Shown: positions 7,758 through 14,735 of the stretch, one piece after another
How the letters are laid out: every line of letters begins with the position of its first letter
Numbering within the stretch: the stretch's first letter is position 1
NCBI GenBank assembly: GCA_000496215.1
Contig: KI543197.1
Location: 33,561 to 50,193, forward strand
DNA length: 16,633 nucleotides
Source of the DNA: an uncultured archaeon A07HN63
Lineage (GTDB): Archaea > Halobacteriota > Halobacteria > Halobacteriales > Haloferacaceae
Direction: 5' to 3'
Program-made: the position numbers and the translations under genes
The notes under the pieces: model-generated
What the model was told of the DNA's origin: nothing
Database searches by the model: none
What the model saw: only the letters and a program-made list of their open reading frames with translations

Positions 7758-9308
7758 ATGGACGACGCACTTCACGACGCACCGATCGGCGCGATCGAGA
7801 CCACGCCCACGGGGCAGATCACGGCGGTCAACGAGACAGCCACCGCGATCATCGACACCGACGCCGACACCCTCGTCGATACGGCTATCGCGGAGGGGTT
7901 TCCAAGTTCGGCAGCCGGCACGTTGCGCGAGGCGTTCGCCGACAGCCCGCCGTCGGCAACCGAGTTCACCGAGTACTACCCCGAGATCGACCGCTGGCTC
8001 GCGGTGACGGTCGAACCCGGCGAGCCGGTCCGCGTGTACGTGCAGGATCGCACGGCCGAACACGCCGCCGACCGGCGGGCCGACCGGCTCGAACGCCGCC
8101 TCGACCGGGTCCAGCGGATCGATTCGCTGATCGTCACCGTCCTCCAGCGGGTTATCGGCGCGGCCGACCGGTCGGAGGTCGCCCGCACGGTCTGTGACGG
8201 GCTCGGCGGCACCGACCGCTACGACTTCGTCTGGGTCGGCGACCGCGACTTCCCCAACGACCGGCTGCGGGTCGTCTCGACGGCCGGCAGCGCGCCGGAC
8301 CTCCGCGAGCGGATCGACGCGGCACTGGGCGACAGCGACGCCATGCCCGGCCAGACGGCCGTCGCCAGCGGCGACACCCATCAGGTCCCGGCGTTTGCCG
8401 CGGACGAAACCGTTCCCCGCGAGGTTCGACAGGCCGCGTTCAGTCACGGCCTCCAGTCGTGTCTCGCCGTCCCGCTCCAGTATCAGGGCACGGTCTACGG
8501 CGTTGTCTCCGTCTATTCGGGCGAGGAAGACGGGTTCAGCGAACAGGAGCGGGCCGGCCTCGAAACGCTGGGCCGGGTCGCCGGCTTTGCGATCAAGGCG
8601 ACCCGACAGGAGGACCTGCTCGTCGCCGATACGGTGACCGAGGTGACCCTGCAGCTCCACGACGACTCGCTGCCGCTGGTGGAGGCGGCCGCCGACGCCG
8701 AGACGACGCTGTCGCTCGACGGGGCCGTTCCGCAGGGTGACGGCCCGGTGGTCTGCTATCTGACGGTCGACGACACGGCCGGCGTCGAGCCCGCGCTCGA
8801 ATCGGCGTCGGGGGTCGACGACGTGTCGTGGGTGCGCACCGAGACGGACCCGCTCATACAGGTGACGGTAACCGGCGAGACACCCGAGACCGTCCTCGTT
8901 GGCTGGGGAGCGACGATCACCGAGGCGACCTACCGGTCACGGGACGCCGAGGTCGTCGTCGACGCCCCGCCCGACGAGAGCATCCGCCGGCTGATCGAGG
9001 CTGTCGATACCACTGTCGAGGAGACAGAACTGGTGGCGAAGTCGGAGACCGCACGCGAGACGGCGTCGATAGAGGCATTTCAGGATGCCCTCGACGACCG
9101 CCTGACGGATCGCCAGCGAACCGTGTTGCGAACGGCGTATCTCGCCGATTACTTCGAGTCGCCGCGCGGCAGCACCTCCGAGGAGGTTGCCGACGCTCTC
9201 GACATCGCCGGGCCGACGATGCTGCATCACCTCCGGCGAGCAGAGCGAAAGCTGGTCGATGCGTTTCTGTCGACGACGCCGGAAACGCGGCCGTCGTCGG
9301 ATCAGTAG
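7758..9308 (+). CDS. Bat-type regulator: PAS, GAF and HTH_10 (bacterio-opsin-activator-like)
   Basis: Transcription regulator of the haloarchaeal bacterio-opsin activator family, 516 aa. Order: N-terminal PAS-like domain (about 5-98, beginning APIGAIETTPTGQITAVNE), a charged coiled linker (about 100-122), a GAF domain (about 130-285, with the core LQSCLAVPLQYQGTVYGVVS), the beta-rich domain of this family (about 290-430), and a C-terminal HTH_10 DNA-binding domain (about 445-502). The last contains LTDRQRTVLRTAYLADYFESP and IAGPTMLHHLRRAERKL. Family members sense light, oxygen or redox and activate genes such as bop, but the target here is unknown and no opsin gene is in the window. It follows the PAS kinase by 17 bases. 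Its stop overlaps that of the convergent response regulator by 7 bases. The gene is intact. Confidence 0.93.
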   Translation: MDDALHDAPIGAIETTPTGQITAVNETATAIIDTDADTLVDTAIAEGFPSSAAGTLREAFADSPPSATEFTEYYPEIDRWLAVTVEPGEPVRVYVQDRTAEHAADRRADRLERRLDRVQRIDSLIVTVLQRVIGAADRSEVARTVCDGLGGTDRYDFVWVGDRDFPNDRLRVVSTAGSAPDLRERIDAALGDSDAMPGQTAVASGDTHQVPAFAADETVPREVRQAAFSHGLQSCLAVPLQYQGTVYGVVSVYSGEEDGFSEQERAGLETLGRVAGFAIKATRQEDLLVADTVTEVTLQLHDDSLPLVEAAADAETTLSLDGAVPQGDGPVVCYLTVDDTAGVEPALESASGVDDVSWVRTETDPLIQVTVTGETPETVLVGWGATITEATYRSRDAEVVVDAPPDESIRRLIEAVDTTVEETELVAKSETARETASIEAFQDALDDRLTDRQRTVLRTAYLADYFESPRGSTSEEVADALDIAGPTMLHHLRRAERKLVDAFLSTTPETRPSSDQ

Positions 9309-9880
9309 CCCTGTCGGTCGATCTCGCCGAAGGCGTCGAGCAGGTCGGCCGCCTCCGGCAGGAGCCCCCGGACCCGACTCTCAAGGCCGTCCAGCTCGGT
9401 TTCGATCTCGTCGAGTCGGTCGTGGGTGTCGCCGTTACCGAGTTCGGCCGCTGCCACGCCGCGTGTGGCCGCAAACTGGAAGTACTCGCCGAGCAGGTCG
9501 TAGGCCAGCACCTGACACTGCTGGTCGACGGCGGTGTGCAGGTCCTCGCGGTCGACCGGCTTCGAGAGGTAGTCGTCGAACGGCATCTCCAGAATCCCGA
9601 GGTCGGGGTCGACGGCGGTGACCATGATGATCCGTGTTCGGATCTCCTGTTCGCGGAGACGGTCGAGCACCTCGTCGCCTGACAGCCCCGGCATGTGGCG
9701 GTCGAGTAACACCACATCCGGTGGGTCGTCGGCCTCAACGGTATCGAGGGCCTCCTCACCGCCGTAGGCGACGGTCACCTCGGCTACATCCTTGAGCCGG
9801 AGCGCGTACGCGTCGGCGACCTTCTTTTCGTCGTCGACCATGAGCACTCGCGGCTCGGTCACACGCAACCCCTCGCCCAT
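9302..9880 (-). CDS. Response regulator with receiver and HalX domains
   Basis: Two-component response regulator of 192 aa. The receiver domain (about 10-120) has the acidic pair Asp16-Asp17 (VDDEKK), phospho-acceptor Asp60 in LLDRHMPG, Thr88 and Lys107 in DYLSKPVD, so it should be phosphorylatable. The C-terminal part (about 120-188) is a helical HalX domain, including LLGEYFQFAATRGVAAAEL and DRLDEIETELDGLESRV. This output domain is nearly confined to haloarchaea and its partners are poorly known. There is no DNA-binding domain, so it probably works through protein contacts or passes phosphate on. It converges on the Bat-type regulator with a 7-base overlap and may receive phosphate from one of the three kinases here, which is inference. 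ATG 9880 fits the TATA-like box 29 bases upstream; an internal GTG at 9862 also precedes the domain. Confidence 0.92.
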   Translation of the reverse strand: MGEGLRVTEPRVLMVDDEKKVADAYALRLKDVAEVTVAYGGEEALDTVEADDPPDVVLLDRHMPGLSGDEVLDRLREQEIRTRIIMVTAVDPDLGILEMPFDDYLSKPVDREDLHTAVDQQCQVLAYDLLGEYFQFAATRGVAAAELGNGDTHDRLDEIETELDGLESRVRGLLPEAADLLDAFGEIDRQGY

Positions 9881-9904
9881 TATGCCACAGGGTATGTTCC
9901 CGCC

Positions 9905-9913
9905 CTACAAATA
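9905..9913 (-). promoter_or_regulatory. TATA-like box of the HalX response regulator
   Basis: TATTTGTAG on the minus strand, centred about 29 bases before ATG 9880. It predicts a transcript with almost no leader and supports that start codon. Confidence 0.5.
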
Positions 9914-9985
9914 CCCGGTGACCGACGATCCGCAGGTCGTGTTCGGTCCCTCCTGCCGATTCCGCCGGTCAGCAACCAACTGAAG

Positions 9986-9996
9986 ATAGCTAGAGT
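9986..9996 (+). promoter_or_regulatory. ATAGCTAGAGT element upstream of the first winged-helix gene
   Basis: It matches ATAACTAGAGT at 12227-12237 in 10 of 11 positions. Both copies end 35-36 bases before a TATA-like box of paralogous regulator genes. Candidate operator, perhaps for these regulators themselves. Confidence 0.4.
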
Positions 9997-10031
9997 CGGT
10001 CTGACCGGCCGTCGAAGATAGTAGCCCCCGT

Positions 10032-10037
10032 CTATAG
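10032..10037 (+). promoter_or_regulatory. TATA-like box of the first winged-helix gene
   Basis: CTATAG about 31 bases before ATG 10066, predicting a leader of only a few bases. It is weak as a motif, but its placement matches the box at 12272-12277 before the paralogue. Confidence 0.4.
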
Positions 10038-10065
10038 CCCCACCCGAGTGTAAGCAATAGGTACG

Positions 10066-10425
10066 ATGTCAACGTCACAGGCTGCCCACCGAACCGAGTT
10101 CGCCCCGCTTCAGAACGACGATACCCCCGACTCCGCACAGCCCGACTCGACCGAACTCCTCGACCTCCTGAGCGACGAGTACGTCCGCGACGTGCTGGAC
10201 TGTCTCGGCGAGTCGCCACAGGCCGCGAGCGATCTCGCCGACCGACTCGACGCCTCCCGCGCAACGGTCTATCGCCGGCTGGATCGGCTGACCGACGCCG
10301 GCCTCGTCGAGAGCACGGTTTCTATCGATGCCGACGGCCACCACCGACAGGAGTTCCACGTTGCCGCGGCGACGGCGACGATCCAGTTCGGTGGCGACGG
10401 TGTGAGTGCTGCTGTTGAAGCATAG
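10066..10425 (+). CDS. Small winged-helix-turn-helix regulator, copy 1
   Basis: Soluble DNA-binding protein of 119 aa. An acidic disordered N-terminus (about 1-27) is followed by an ArsR-like winged helix (about 28-100): DLLSDEYVRDVLDCLGESP, then the recognition part ASRATVYRRLDRLTDAGLV, then the wing VSIDADGHHRQEFHV. The same core occurs in the gene at 12311 (shared TVYRRL, AG-VE and DGHHRQ-F-V), so the two are paralogues. No metal or ligand site is clear. Proteins of this type are numerous in haloarchaea and mostly uncharacterised; the target genes are unknown. Unlike copy 2, it has no small membrane partner downstream. It is divergent from the HalX response regulator across a 185-base gap. 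A hairpin about 45 bases after the stop could end the transcript. Confidence 0.88.
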   Translation: MSTSQAAHRTEFAPLQNDDTPDSAQPDSTELLDLLSDEYVRDVLDCLGESPQAASDLADRLDASRATVYRRLDRLTDAGLVESTVSIDADGHHRQEFHVAAATATIQFGGDGVSAAVEA

Positions 10426-10469
10426 TCTTCGTCGGTGAACGAGACGACCGCCGGTTCCGACGATTGATA

Positions 10470-10484
10470 CCGGGTGATGCCCGG
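10470..10484 (+). terminator. Short GC hairpin after winged-helix copy 1
   Basis: CCGGG-TGATG-CCCGG, a 5-base stem and 5-base loop, followed by ATTTCT, 45 bases after the stop at 10425. Archaeal termination depends mostly on U-runs rather than hairpins, so this is tentative. Confidence 0.25.
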
Positions 10485-10631
10485 ATTTCTGCTGTGCTGG
10501 CGTTCGCTGTCTACCTATGATTCGCTAACTGAGCGAAACCAACGACCAGACAACCGATACCGTTGCTGGCTGGTGTGGACGAACGGCAGCGCATATACAG
10601 TATGAACTCTCTGCCGGAAATCTCCTAGCGC

Positions 10632-10639
10632 TAATATAT
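10632..10639 (+). promoter_or_regulatory. TATA-like box upstream of selO
   Basis: TAATATAT, 51 bases before ATG 10690, which predicts a leader of roughly 28 bases. The 264-base gap (10426-10689) is AT-rich compared with its surroundings, so a chance match is possible; TATTA just before the ATG is too close to serve. Confidence 0.35.
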
Positions 10640-10689
10640 CCAAGGAACAGGTTCTTACAGGACGGTCTGCTGAGCTTTTATTACAGTAG

Positions 10690-12084
10690 ATGGCGTTTTC
10701 ATTTGATACGAGCTACAAGGAGCTGGATGCGAAACTCTACTCCAGAGTAACGCCGAAAGACATCGATGACCCGGAGATTCTCCTCTTTAACGAGGCTCTA
10801 TGTGATGATCTTGGGATAGATGCTGAGGCGGTCACCGGGCAGGTTCTATCGGGACAAGAACGTCTCGAAGAACCGATTGCCCAGGCATATGCAGGTCATC
10901 AGTATGGGAGTTTTACTGTCCTTGGCGACGGCCGAGCGATGATCCTGGGCGAACACGTCCACGATGGCAACAGATCTGATATTCAATTGAAAGGGTCTGG
11001 TCGGACCCCCTACTCGGGAAGCGGCGACGGGAAGGCAACGGTCAGCTCCATGCTCAGAGAGTATCTGTACTCGTTTGCGATGCACAAGCTTGGGATCAAG
11101 ACATCCCGGAGTCTAGCCGTCATCGAAACAGATGAATCAGTGAAACGGCGGCAGACAGAGCCCGGAGCCATCCTCGTCCGGGTGATGAATAGCCACATTA
11201 GATACGGTACCTTCCAGTACGTTGCCTCGCGAGCCCCCGACGAACTTGAGGCGTTTACCGAGTATGTGATCGATCGGCACTACCCGCAGCTGACCGATTC
11301 CGACAGGAAATACGTCGAATTCTTCGATGCAGTGATGCGAGCGTCTGTAGCGATGGTCGTCGACTGGCTGCGGGTCGGGTTCATCCATGGCGTCATGAAT
11401 ACCGACAACATGAGTATCGACGGGGAAACCTTCGATTACGGCCCCTGTGCATTCATGAACTACTACGACGAGGATGCTGTGTTCAGTTCGATAGACAAAC
11501 ACGGGAGATACGCGTTCGGGAACCAGCGAAAAATCCTGCAATGGAATCTCGAACGGTTCGCTGAATCACTCCAACCGCTCTGTACTGACTCGTCGATCAC
11601 GTTCGACGAGATCGAAGCTAGGCTGGACGATTTTGACGATATATTTGAGGCGGAATACTACACGATGATGCGACAGAAACTCGGGATTCCAGCAGATGGA
11701 GCCGAGGAAATAGTAGATGAGTTCCTGGACTGGCTTCGCTCATCGGGAGCGGATTATACGAACACCTTCCTCGAACTCGAGAATCCCGGCACGTTCGAGG
11801 ACCCGATCTATGCAACTGCGGAGTTCGAAGAGATCAGGGAGCAGGTAGCGCAGGTCGGCCTGGATGAGGATCTGATGCAACAGGCCAACCCGCGGTACAT
11901 TCCTCGCAACCACCTGGTGGAAGACGCGCTCACCCAGTATGTGGAGGACAGGGATCTCTCGCGGTTCAGGGCGCTACTCGACGTGTTGCAACACCCGTAT
12001 GAATCGAACGAGGCGACGGCACGGTTTCAACAACCGCCACCGGAAGCATTCGACGCAGAGTACACGACCTACTGTAATACCTGA
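10690..12084 (+). CDS. selO: Protein adenylyltransferase SelO (YdiU/UPF0061 family)
   Basis: SelO is a pseudokinase-fold enzyme that transfers AMP from ATP to Ser/Thr/Tyr of target proteins and is linked to redox stress in bacteria and mitochondria. This 464-aa protein is near the usual bacterial length. Family signatures are in order: AQAYAGHQYGSFTVLGDGRA (64-83), DIQLKGSGRTPYSGSGDG (97-114) with Lys101, REYLYSFAMHKLGI with Glu124, RVMNSHIRYGTF with Arg164 and Arg171, and HGVMNTDNMSIDGETFDYGP (233-252) with Asp239, Asn240 and Asp249. These are the residues I recall as nucleotide- and metal-binding or catalytic, so it should be active. Near the C-terminus NPRYIPRNHL and PYES lead to a terminal YCNT with Cys462, where some eukaryotic members carry selenocysteine. 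Base composition and codons (ATA, TTT, AGA) differ from the neighbours, suggesting transfer. It stands alone, between two paralogous regulators. Confidence 0.93.
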   Translation: MAFSFDTSYKELDAKLYSRVTPKDIDDPEILLFNEALCDDLGIDAEAVTGQVLSGQERLEEPIAQAYAGHQYGSFTVLGDGRAMILGEHVHDGNRSDIQLKGSGRTPYSGSGDGKATVSSMLREYLYSFAMHKLGIKTSRSLAVIETDESVKRRQTEPGAILVRVMNSHIRYGTFQYVASRAPDELEAFTEYVIDRHYPQLTDSDRKYVEFFDAVMRASVAMVVDWLRVGFIHGVMNTDNMSIDGETFDYGPCAFMNYYDEDAVFSSIDKHGRYAFGNQRKILQWNLERFAESLQPLCTDSSITFDEIEARLDDFDDIFEAEYYTMMRQKLGIPADGAEEIVDEFLDWLRSSGADYTNTFLELENPGTFEDPIYATAEFEEIREQVAQVGLDEDLMQQANPRYIPRNHLVEDALTQYVEDRDLSRFRALLDVLQHPYESNEATARFQQPPPEAFDAEYTTYCNT

Positions 12085-12226
12085 TCGAACAACGCCCTTG
12101 CAATCAGACTGCTGATGGCTCACACAAGTATTGAGCACAATCGCTTGTCGAGGTATCTCTTTCAGCCGTCCATATCTCACCTCCGGCTCGACTCCCAATT
12201 CCTGGCCCCGATGTAGCCGAATCTGT

Positions 12227-12237
12227 ATAACTAGAGT
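12227..12237 (+). promoter_or_regulatory. ATAACTAGAGT element upstream of the second winged-helix gene
   Basis: Near-identical to ATAGCTAGAGT at 9986-9996 and placed equally far from the TATA-like box. A further GCTAGC lies at 12262-12267. Candidate operator. Confidence 0.4.
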
Positions 12238-12271
12238 ATGGCAGTGAGTGGACTCTGGATTGCTAGCTGGG

Positions 12272-12277
12272 TTATAC
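12272..12277 (+). promoter_or_regulatory. TATA-like box of the second winged-helix gene
   Basis: TTATAC about 36 bases before ATG 12311, predicting a leader of about 10 bases. It supports the start at 12311 rather than an upstream in-frame start at 12248, which would precede this box. Confidence 0.4.
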
Positions 12278-12310
12278 AGGGACCAGAGGTGTGTCTACGT
12301 CGATAGAGCA

Positions 12311-12733
12311 ATGTCAGAACAGCCACCGACGACACCGGCTGCGGCGACGCTCGGGGAAACTACCGAGGAGAGCCCCGATGTCGAGACCGAATCGTTACTC
12401 TCGCTGCTCGGCGACGAGTACACACAGGCCATCCTCTCGGCGATGGGTGACGACTCGGTGCCGGCCCGCGAGATCGCCGACAGCGCCGACGTGTCCCGGC
12501 CGACCGTCTACCGCCGGCTGAACCGCCTCGAAGCCGCCGGAGCCGTCGAGACGGTGATGACTGTCGACGGCGACGGCCACCACCGGCAGGCGTTCCGGGT
12601 CACACTCGACGAGCTCGCGGTTCCGCTGCTCGATCCGGAATCCGCTGAACCAACATACGAGAACGCGGGGTCGGGAGACTCTGGGGCGGCGCCGACCGGC
12701 CGCGCCCCGTCTGCCACCCACGGCTCTGACTGA
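12311..12733 (+). CDS. Small winged-helix-turn-helix regulator, copy 2
   Basis: DNA-binding protein of 140 aa, paralogous to the gene at 10066. The winged-helix core spans about 26-98: SLLGDEYTQAILSAMGDDSV, then the recognition segment VSRPTVYRRLNRLEAAGAVE, then the wing TVDGDGHHRQAFRV. It is followed by an acidic, Gly/Ser-rich disordered tail (about 105-140) that copy 1 lacks. ATG 12311 was chosen because the upstream extension (12248-12310) shows no conserved pattern and would contain the TATA-like box. The small membrane protein gene starts one base after its stop, so the two are co-transcribed and probably work together. Haloarchaeal regulators of this type often have a membrane neighbour, which could sense or tether; that role is inference. 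Confidence 0.88.
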   Translation: MSEQPPTTPAAATLGETTEESPDVETESLLSLLGDEYTQAILSAMGDDSVPAREIADSADVSRPTVYRRLNRLEAAGAVETVMTVDGDGHHRQAFRVTLDELAVPLLDPESAEPTYENAGSGDSGAAPTGRAPSATHGSD

Positions 12734-12734
12734 G

Positions 12735-12967
12735 ATGAGCGGCTGGTCGCCCCCTTCGCTCCCTGGTGGTGTCGTCCCGGTCGTCGCCGCTGGATACCTC
12801 CTGATCGCCGCCTATTCGCTCGTGATCGCCGCGCAACTGCTACTGGGTGTTATCTCCCCGGTGTCGTTTTACTCGGCAGCTATCTTCTGTGGCGGTTTCT
12901 CCGTGCGGTGGAGGCTATCGCAGATGCTCTCCAGCGGATCGCCGACGCACAAGAGTCGACCGACTGA
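12735..12967 (+). pseudogene. Small membrane partner of winged-helix copy 2, frameshifted
   Basis: Short membrane protein co-transcribed with the regulator (its ATG is one base after the regulator's stop). The first frame gives a start MSGWSPPSLPGG and a helix VVAAGYLLIAAYSLVIAAQL, then LLGVISPVSF. It would then run on to 13127 in an Arg/Cys/Ser-rich sequence unlike a haloarchaeal protein and 90 bases into the convergent kinase gene. One frame over, the sequence reads LLGSYLLWRFLRAVEAIADA and then LQRIADAQESTD before a TGA at 12965-12967: a second hydrophobic segment plus an amphipathic helix with an acidic end. Adding one T to the TTTT at 12867-12870 joins both into a coherent 77-aa protein with two membrane segments. 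No motif is visible; the function is unknown. Confidence 0.75.
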
Positions 12968-13037
12968 AGCAACCACGAGTGCGGTCCCCACCGCCAGCCG
13001 CGATGCAATGTGGGATTTACTCGTTCTCGGTCGGAAC

Positions 13038-14735
13038 TCACTCCCCTGCCGACGAATCGAGCACCGGCGTTCCGTGGAGCGTGATCCGCACTGTCGTGCC
13101 GGTGTCGCCTGCCGTCTCGAATGTTAGCTCCGCACCGAGATAGTCGACGATCCAGTTGACGATCCATAGTCCGATTCCGGAGCCGTGTTTGAGCGGCGTT
13201 TCAGTGCCAGCGTCGAGCGTTTCGAACTCGTGGTCGGGAATCCCGGGCCCGTTGTCGGCCACCACGATGGTCAGGGGGTCGGCCCCCTCGTCGGCTCCAG
13301 TTATCGACACGTCGACAGCAGGCTGGTCGACCGTGGCGTGTTCAAGCCCGTTTTCGATCAGTTCGGTCAGCAGGCGTCTGAGCAGCTGTTCGTGTGAGAC
13401 GACGACAACCGACCTCGGGGTTTCGACGGTCACAGCACAGCCGTCGTGCTGTTGGCGGCGTTCGTCGGCAACCGCCCCGATAATTTCGGAGAGATCCACC
13501 TCGTGTCGCTGCTCGTGGGATGCTGCCAGCACTGTCTCGACCGCCCGCGCCTTGCGCCCGGTTCGCTGGGTGGTCTCGATCTCGGCGGCGATCCGCTCGC
13601 GGAGCCCGGGGTCGTCGATCTCCTCGACGTGAGCGAGAATCGTATCCAGATCGTTGCGGAGGTTGTGCCGCAACACCCGTGTCAGAACCTCTAGCTGCTG
13701 TTCGCGTGTCTGTCGATCTGTGATATCGCGGAGAAGGACTGTCCGCCCGATAGTCCCATCGTTCGCGTCGGTTACGGTCGACCCGGTCACCTCGTAGCGC
13801 CGCTGCCCATCTGTTGTCGACAGCGACAGTCGGGTTGTTTCGGTTGTCGGCAGTGGTGCGAGCCCGCCGAGGGCGTCCTGAATATCGGTGCCAATCACCG
13901 ATTCGGCGTCCTGCTCACAGAGCCGGACGGCTTCGGCGTTTGCGTCCAGAATCCGATCGTCGGTGTCGAGAATGAACAGCGCGACAGTCAGTTCCTCGAG
14001 CACGTCGGCCCGGGCGACGTGATCGGCCTCGGGAAACGCAGTAAAGATCGGATAGCGGTTGATAGCGATCCCGAACCCGATCGCTGCGATGAGAAAGCCG
14101 ACGAACGTGACATCGATTGGGAGGTAATCGGTCGTTTCGCCGGGACCGGTCGGACGGCTGAGGGTGCTGGCGATACTGAATACATACGGTGCGAGCAGCG
14201 CGACCGTCAGCACGCCAACCTGTCGGTAGGAAACTTGCCGGTACCGCCCGGCGAGCTGAAGCAGAAGATAGGTACCGACAACGAGTAGCCCAAAAATCCA
14301 GATCAGCAACAGGAGTAACGCAACCCAGTAGAGCCAGGCTGCCACGGGGAGCACCGACTCGCCGCCGAGCGACCGGAGTCCGACCAGCACCGGAATTCCG
14401 GCTGTCGTCAGCCCCAGCACAATGTACCGTCGTCGGGTAAGAAACCGCCGCCGCCCGGTCACGTCGAGTGCGTACAGCAGCCAGAACGCCGGCGCCGAGA
14501 CGGTCGCCACCGTTATCGCCAGTCCGATTCCCACCTCGAGTATCCGGGTCCCGGGATCGAGGACTGCCGAGCCAAACACTAGAACACTCCACGCGGCGTG
14601 AGAGGCGACGAGCAACGCGAACGGTCGACCGACCACCGAATCACGCTGTCTGAGTGCCACCCCCGCGACAGCGAGCATGCTCACCGTGGCTACAAGACGG
14701 AGTAACTGGAGTACGGCAGAGCTACCGGGGACCAT
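13038..14735 (-). CDS. 7TM-PAS sensor histidine kinase
   Basis: Membrane sensor kinase of 565 aa from ATG 14735. Seven hydrophobic segments come first (about 7-28, 37-59, 66-92, 103-121, 130-162, 171-192 and 208-227), the arrangement of the 7TM histidine-kinase N-terminal domain. A PAS domain follows (about 244-342; EELTVALFILDTDDRILDAN ... GRTVLLRDITDRQ). The kinase core has H-box RVLRHNLRNDLD (His357), N-box ELIENGLEHA (Asn462), G1 ADNGPGIP (493-500) and G2 HGSGIGLWIVNW (517-528). The signal is unknown; 7TM domains of this class may bind small molecules in or near the membrane. The frame stays open upstream to 15362, but that part is Arg/Cys-rich, lacks membrane segments and overlaps the 15283 gene, so it is not coding. 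GGAG lies 9 bases before ATG 14735. There is no adjacent response regulator. Confidence 0.9.
   Translation of the reverse strand: MVPGSSAVLQLLRLVATVSMLAVAGVALRQRDSVVGRPFALLVASHAAWSVLVFGSAVLDPGTRILEVGIGLAITVATVSAPAFWLLYALDVTGRRRFLTRRRYIVLGLTTAGIPVLVGLRSLGGESVLPVAAWLYWVALLLLLIWIFGLLVVGTYLLLQLAGRYRQVSYRQVGVLTVALLAPYVFSIASTLSRPTGPGETTDYLPIDVTFVGFLIAAIGFGIAINRYPIFTAFPEADHVARADVLEELTVALFILDTDDRILDANAEAVRLCEQDAESVIGTDIQDALGGLAPLPTTETTRLSLSTTDGQRRYEVTGSTVTDANDGTIGRTVLLRDITDRQTREQQLEVLTRVLRHNLRNDLDTILAHVEEIDDPGLRERIAAEIETTQRTGRKARAVETVLAASHEQRHEVDLSEIIGAVADERRQQHDGCAVTVETPRSVVVVSHEQLLRRLLTELIENGLEHATVDQPAVDVSITGADEGADPLTIVVADNGPGIPDHEFETLDAGTETPLKHGSGIGLWIVNWIVDYLGAELTFETAGDTGTTVRITLHGTPVLDSSAGE

Noticed and set aside
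7590..8660. 356-aa open frame on the minus strand
   Set aside because: It is antisense to the kinase and Bat-type genes and has no recognisable motif.
12085..12226. Possible remnant of a mobile element after selO
   Set aside because: The gap is AT-richer, but I could not find terminal repeats or a transposase-like peptide.
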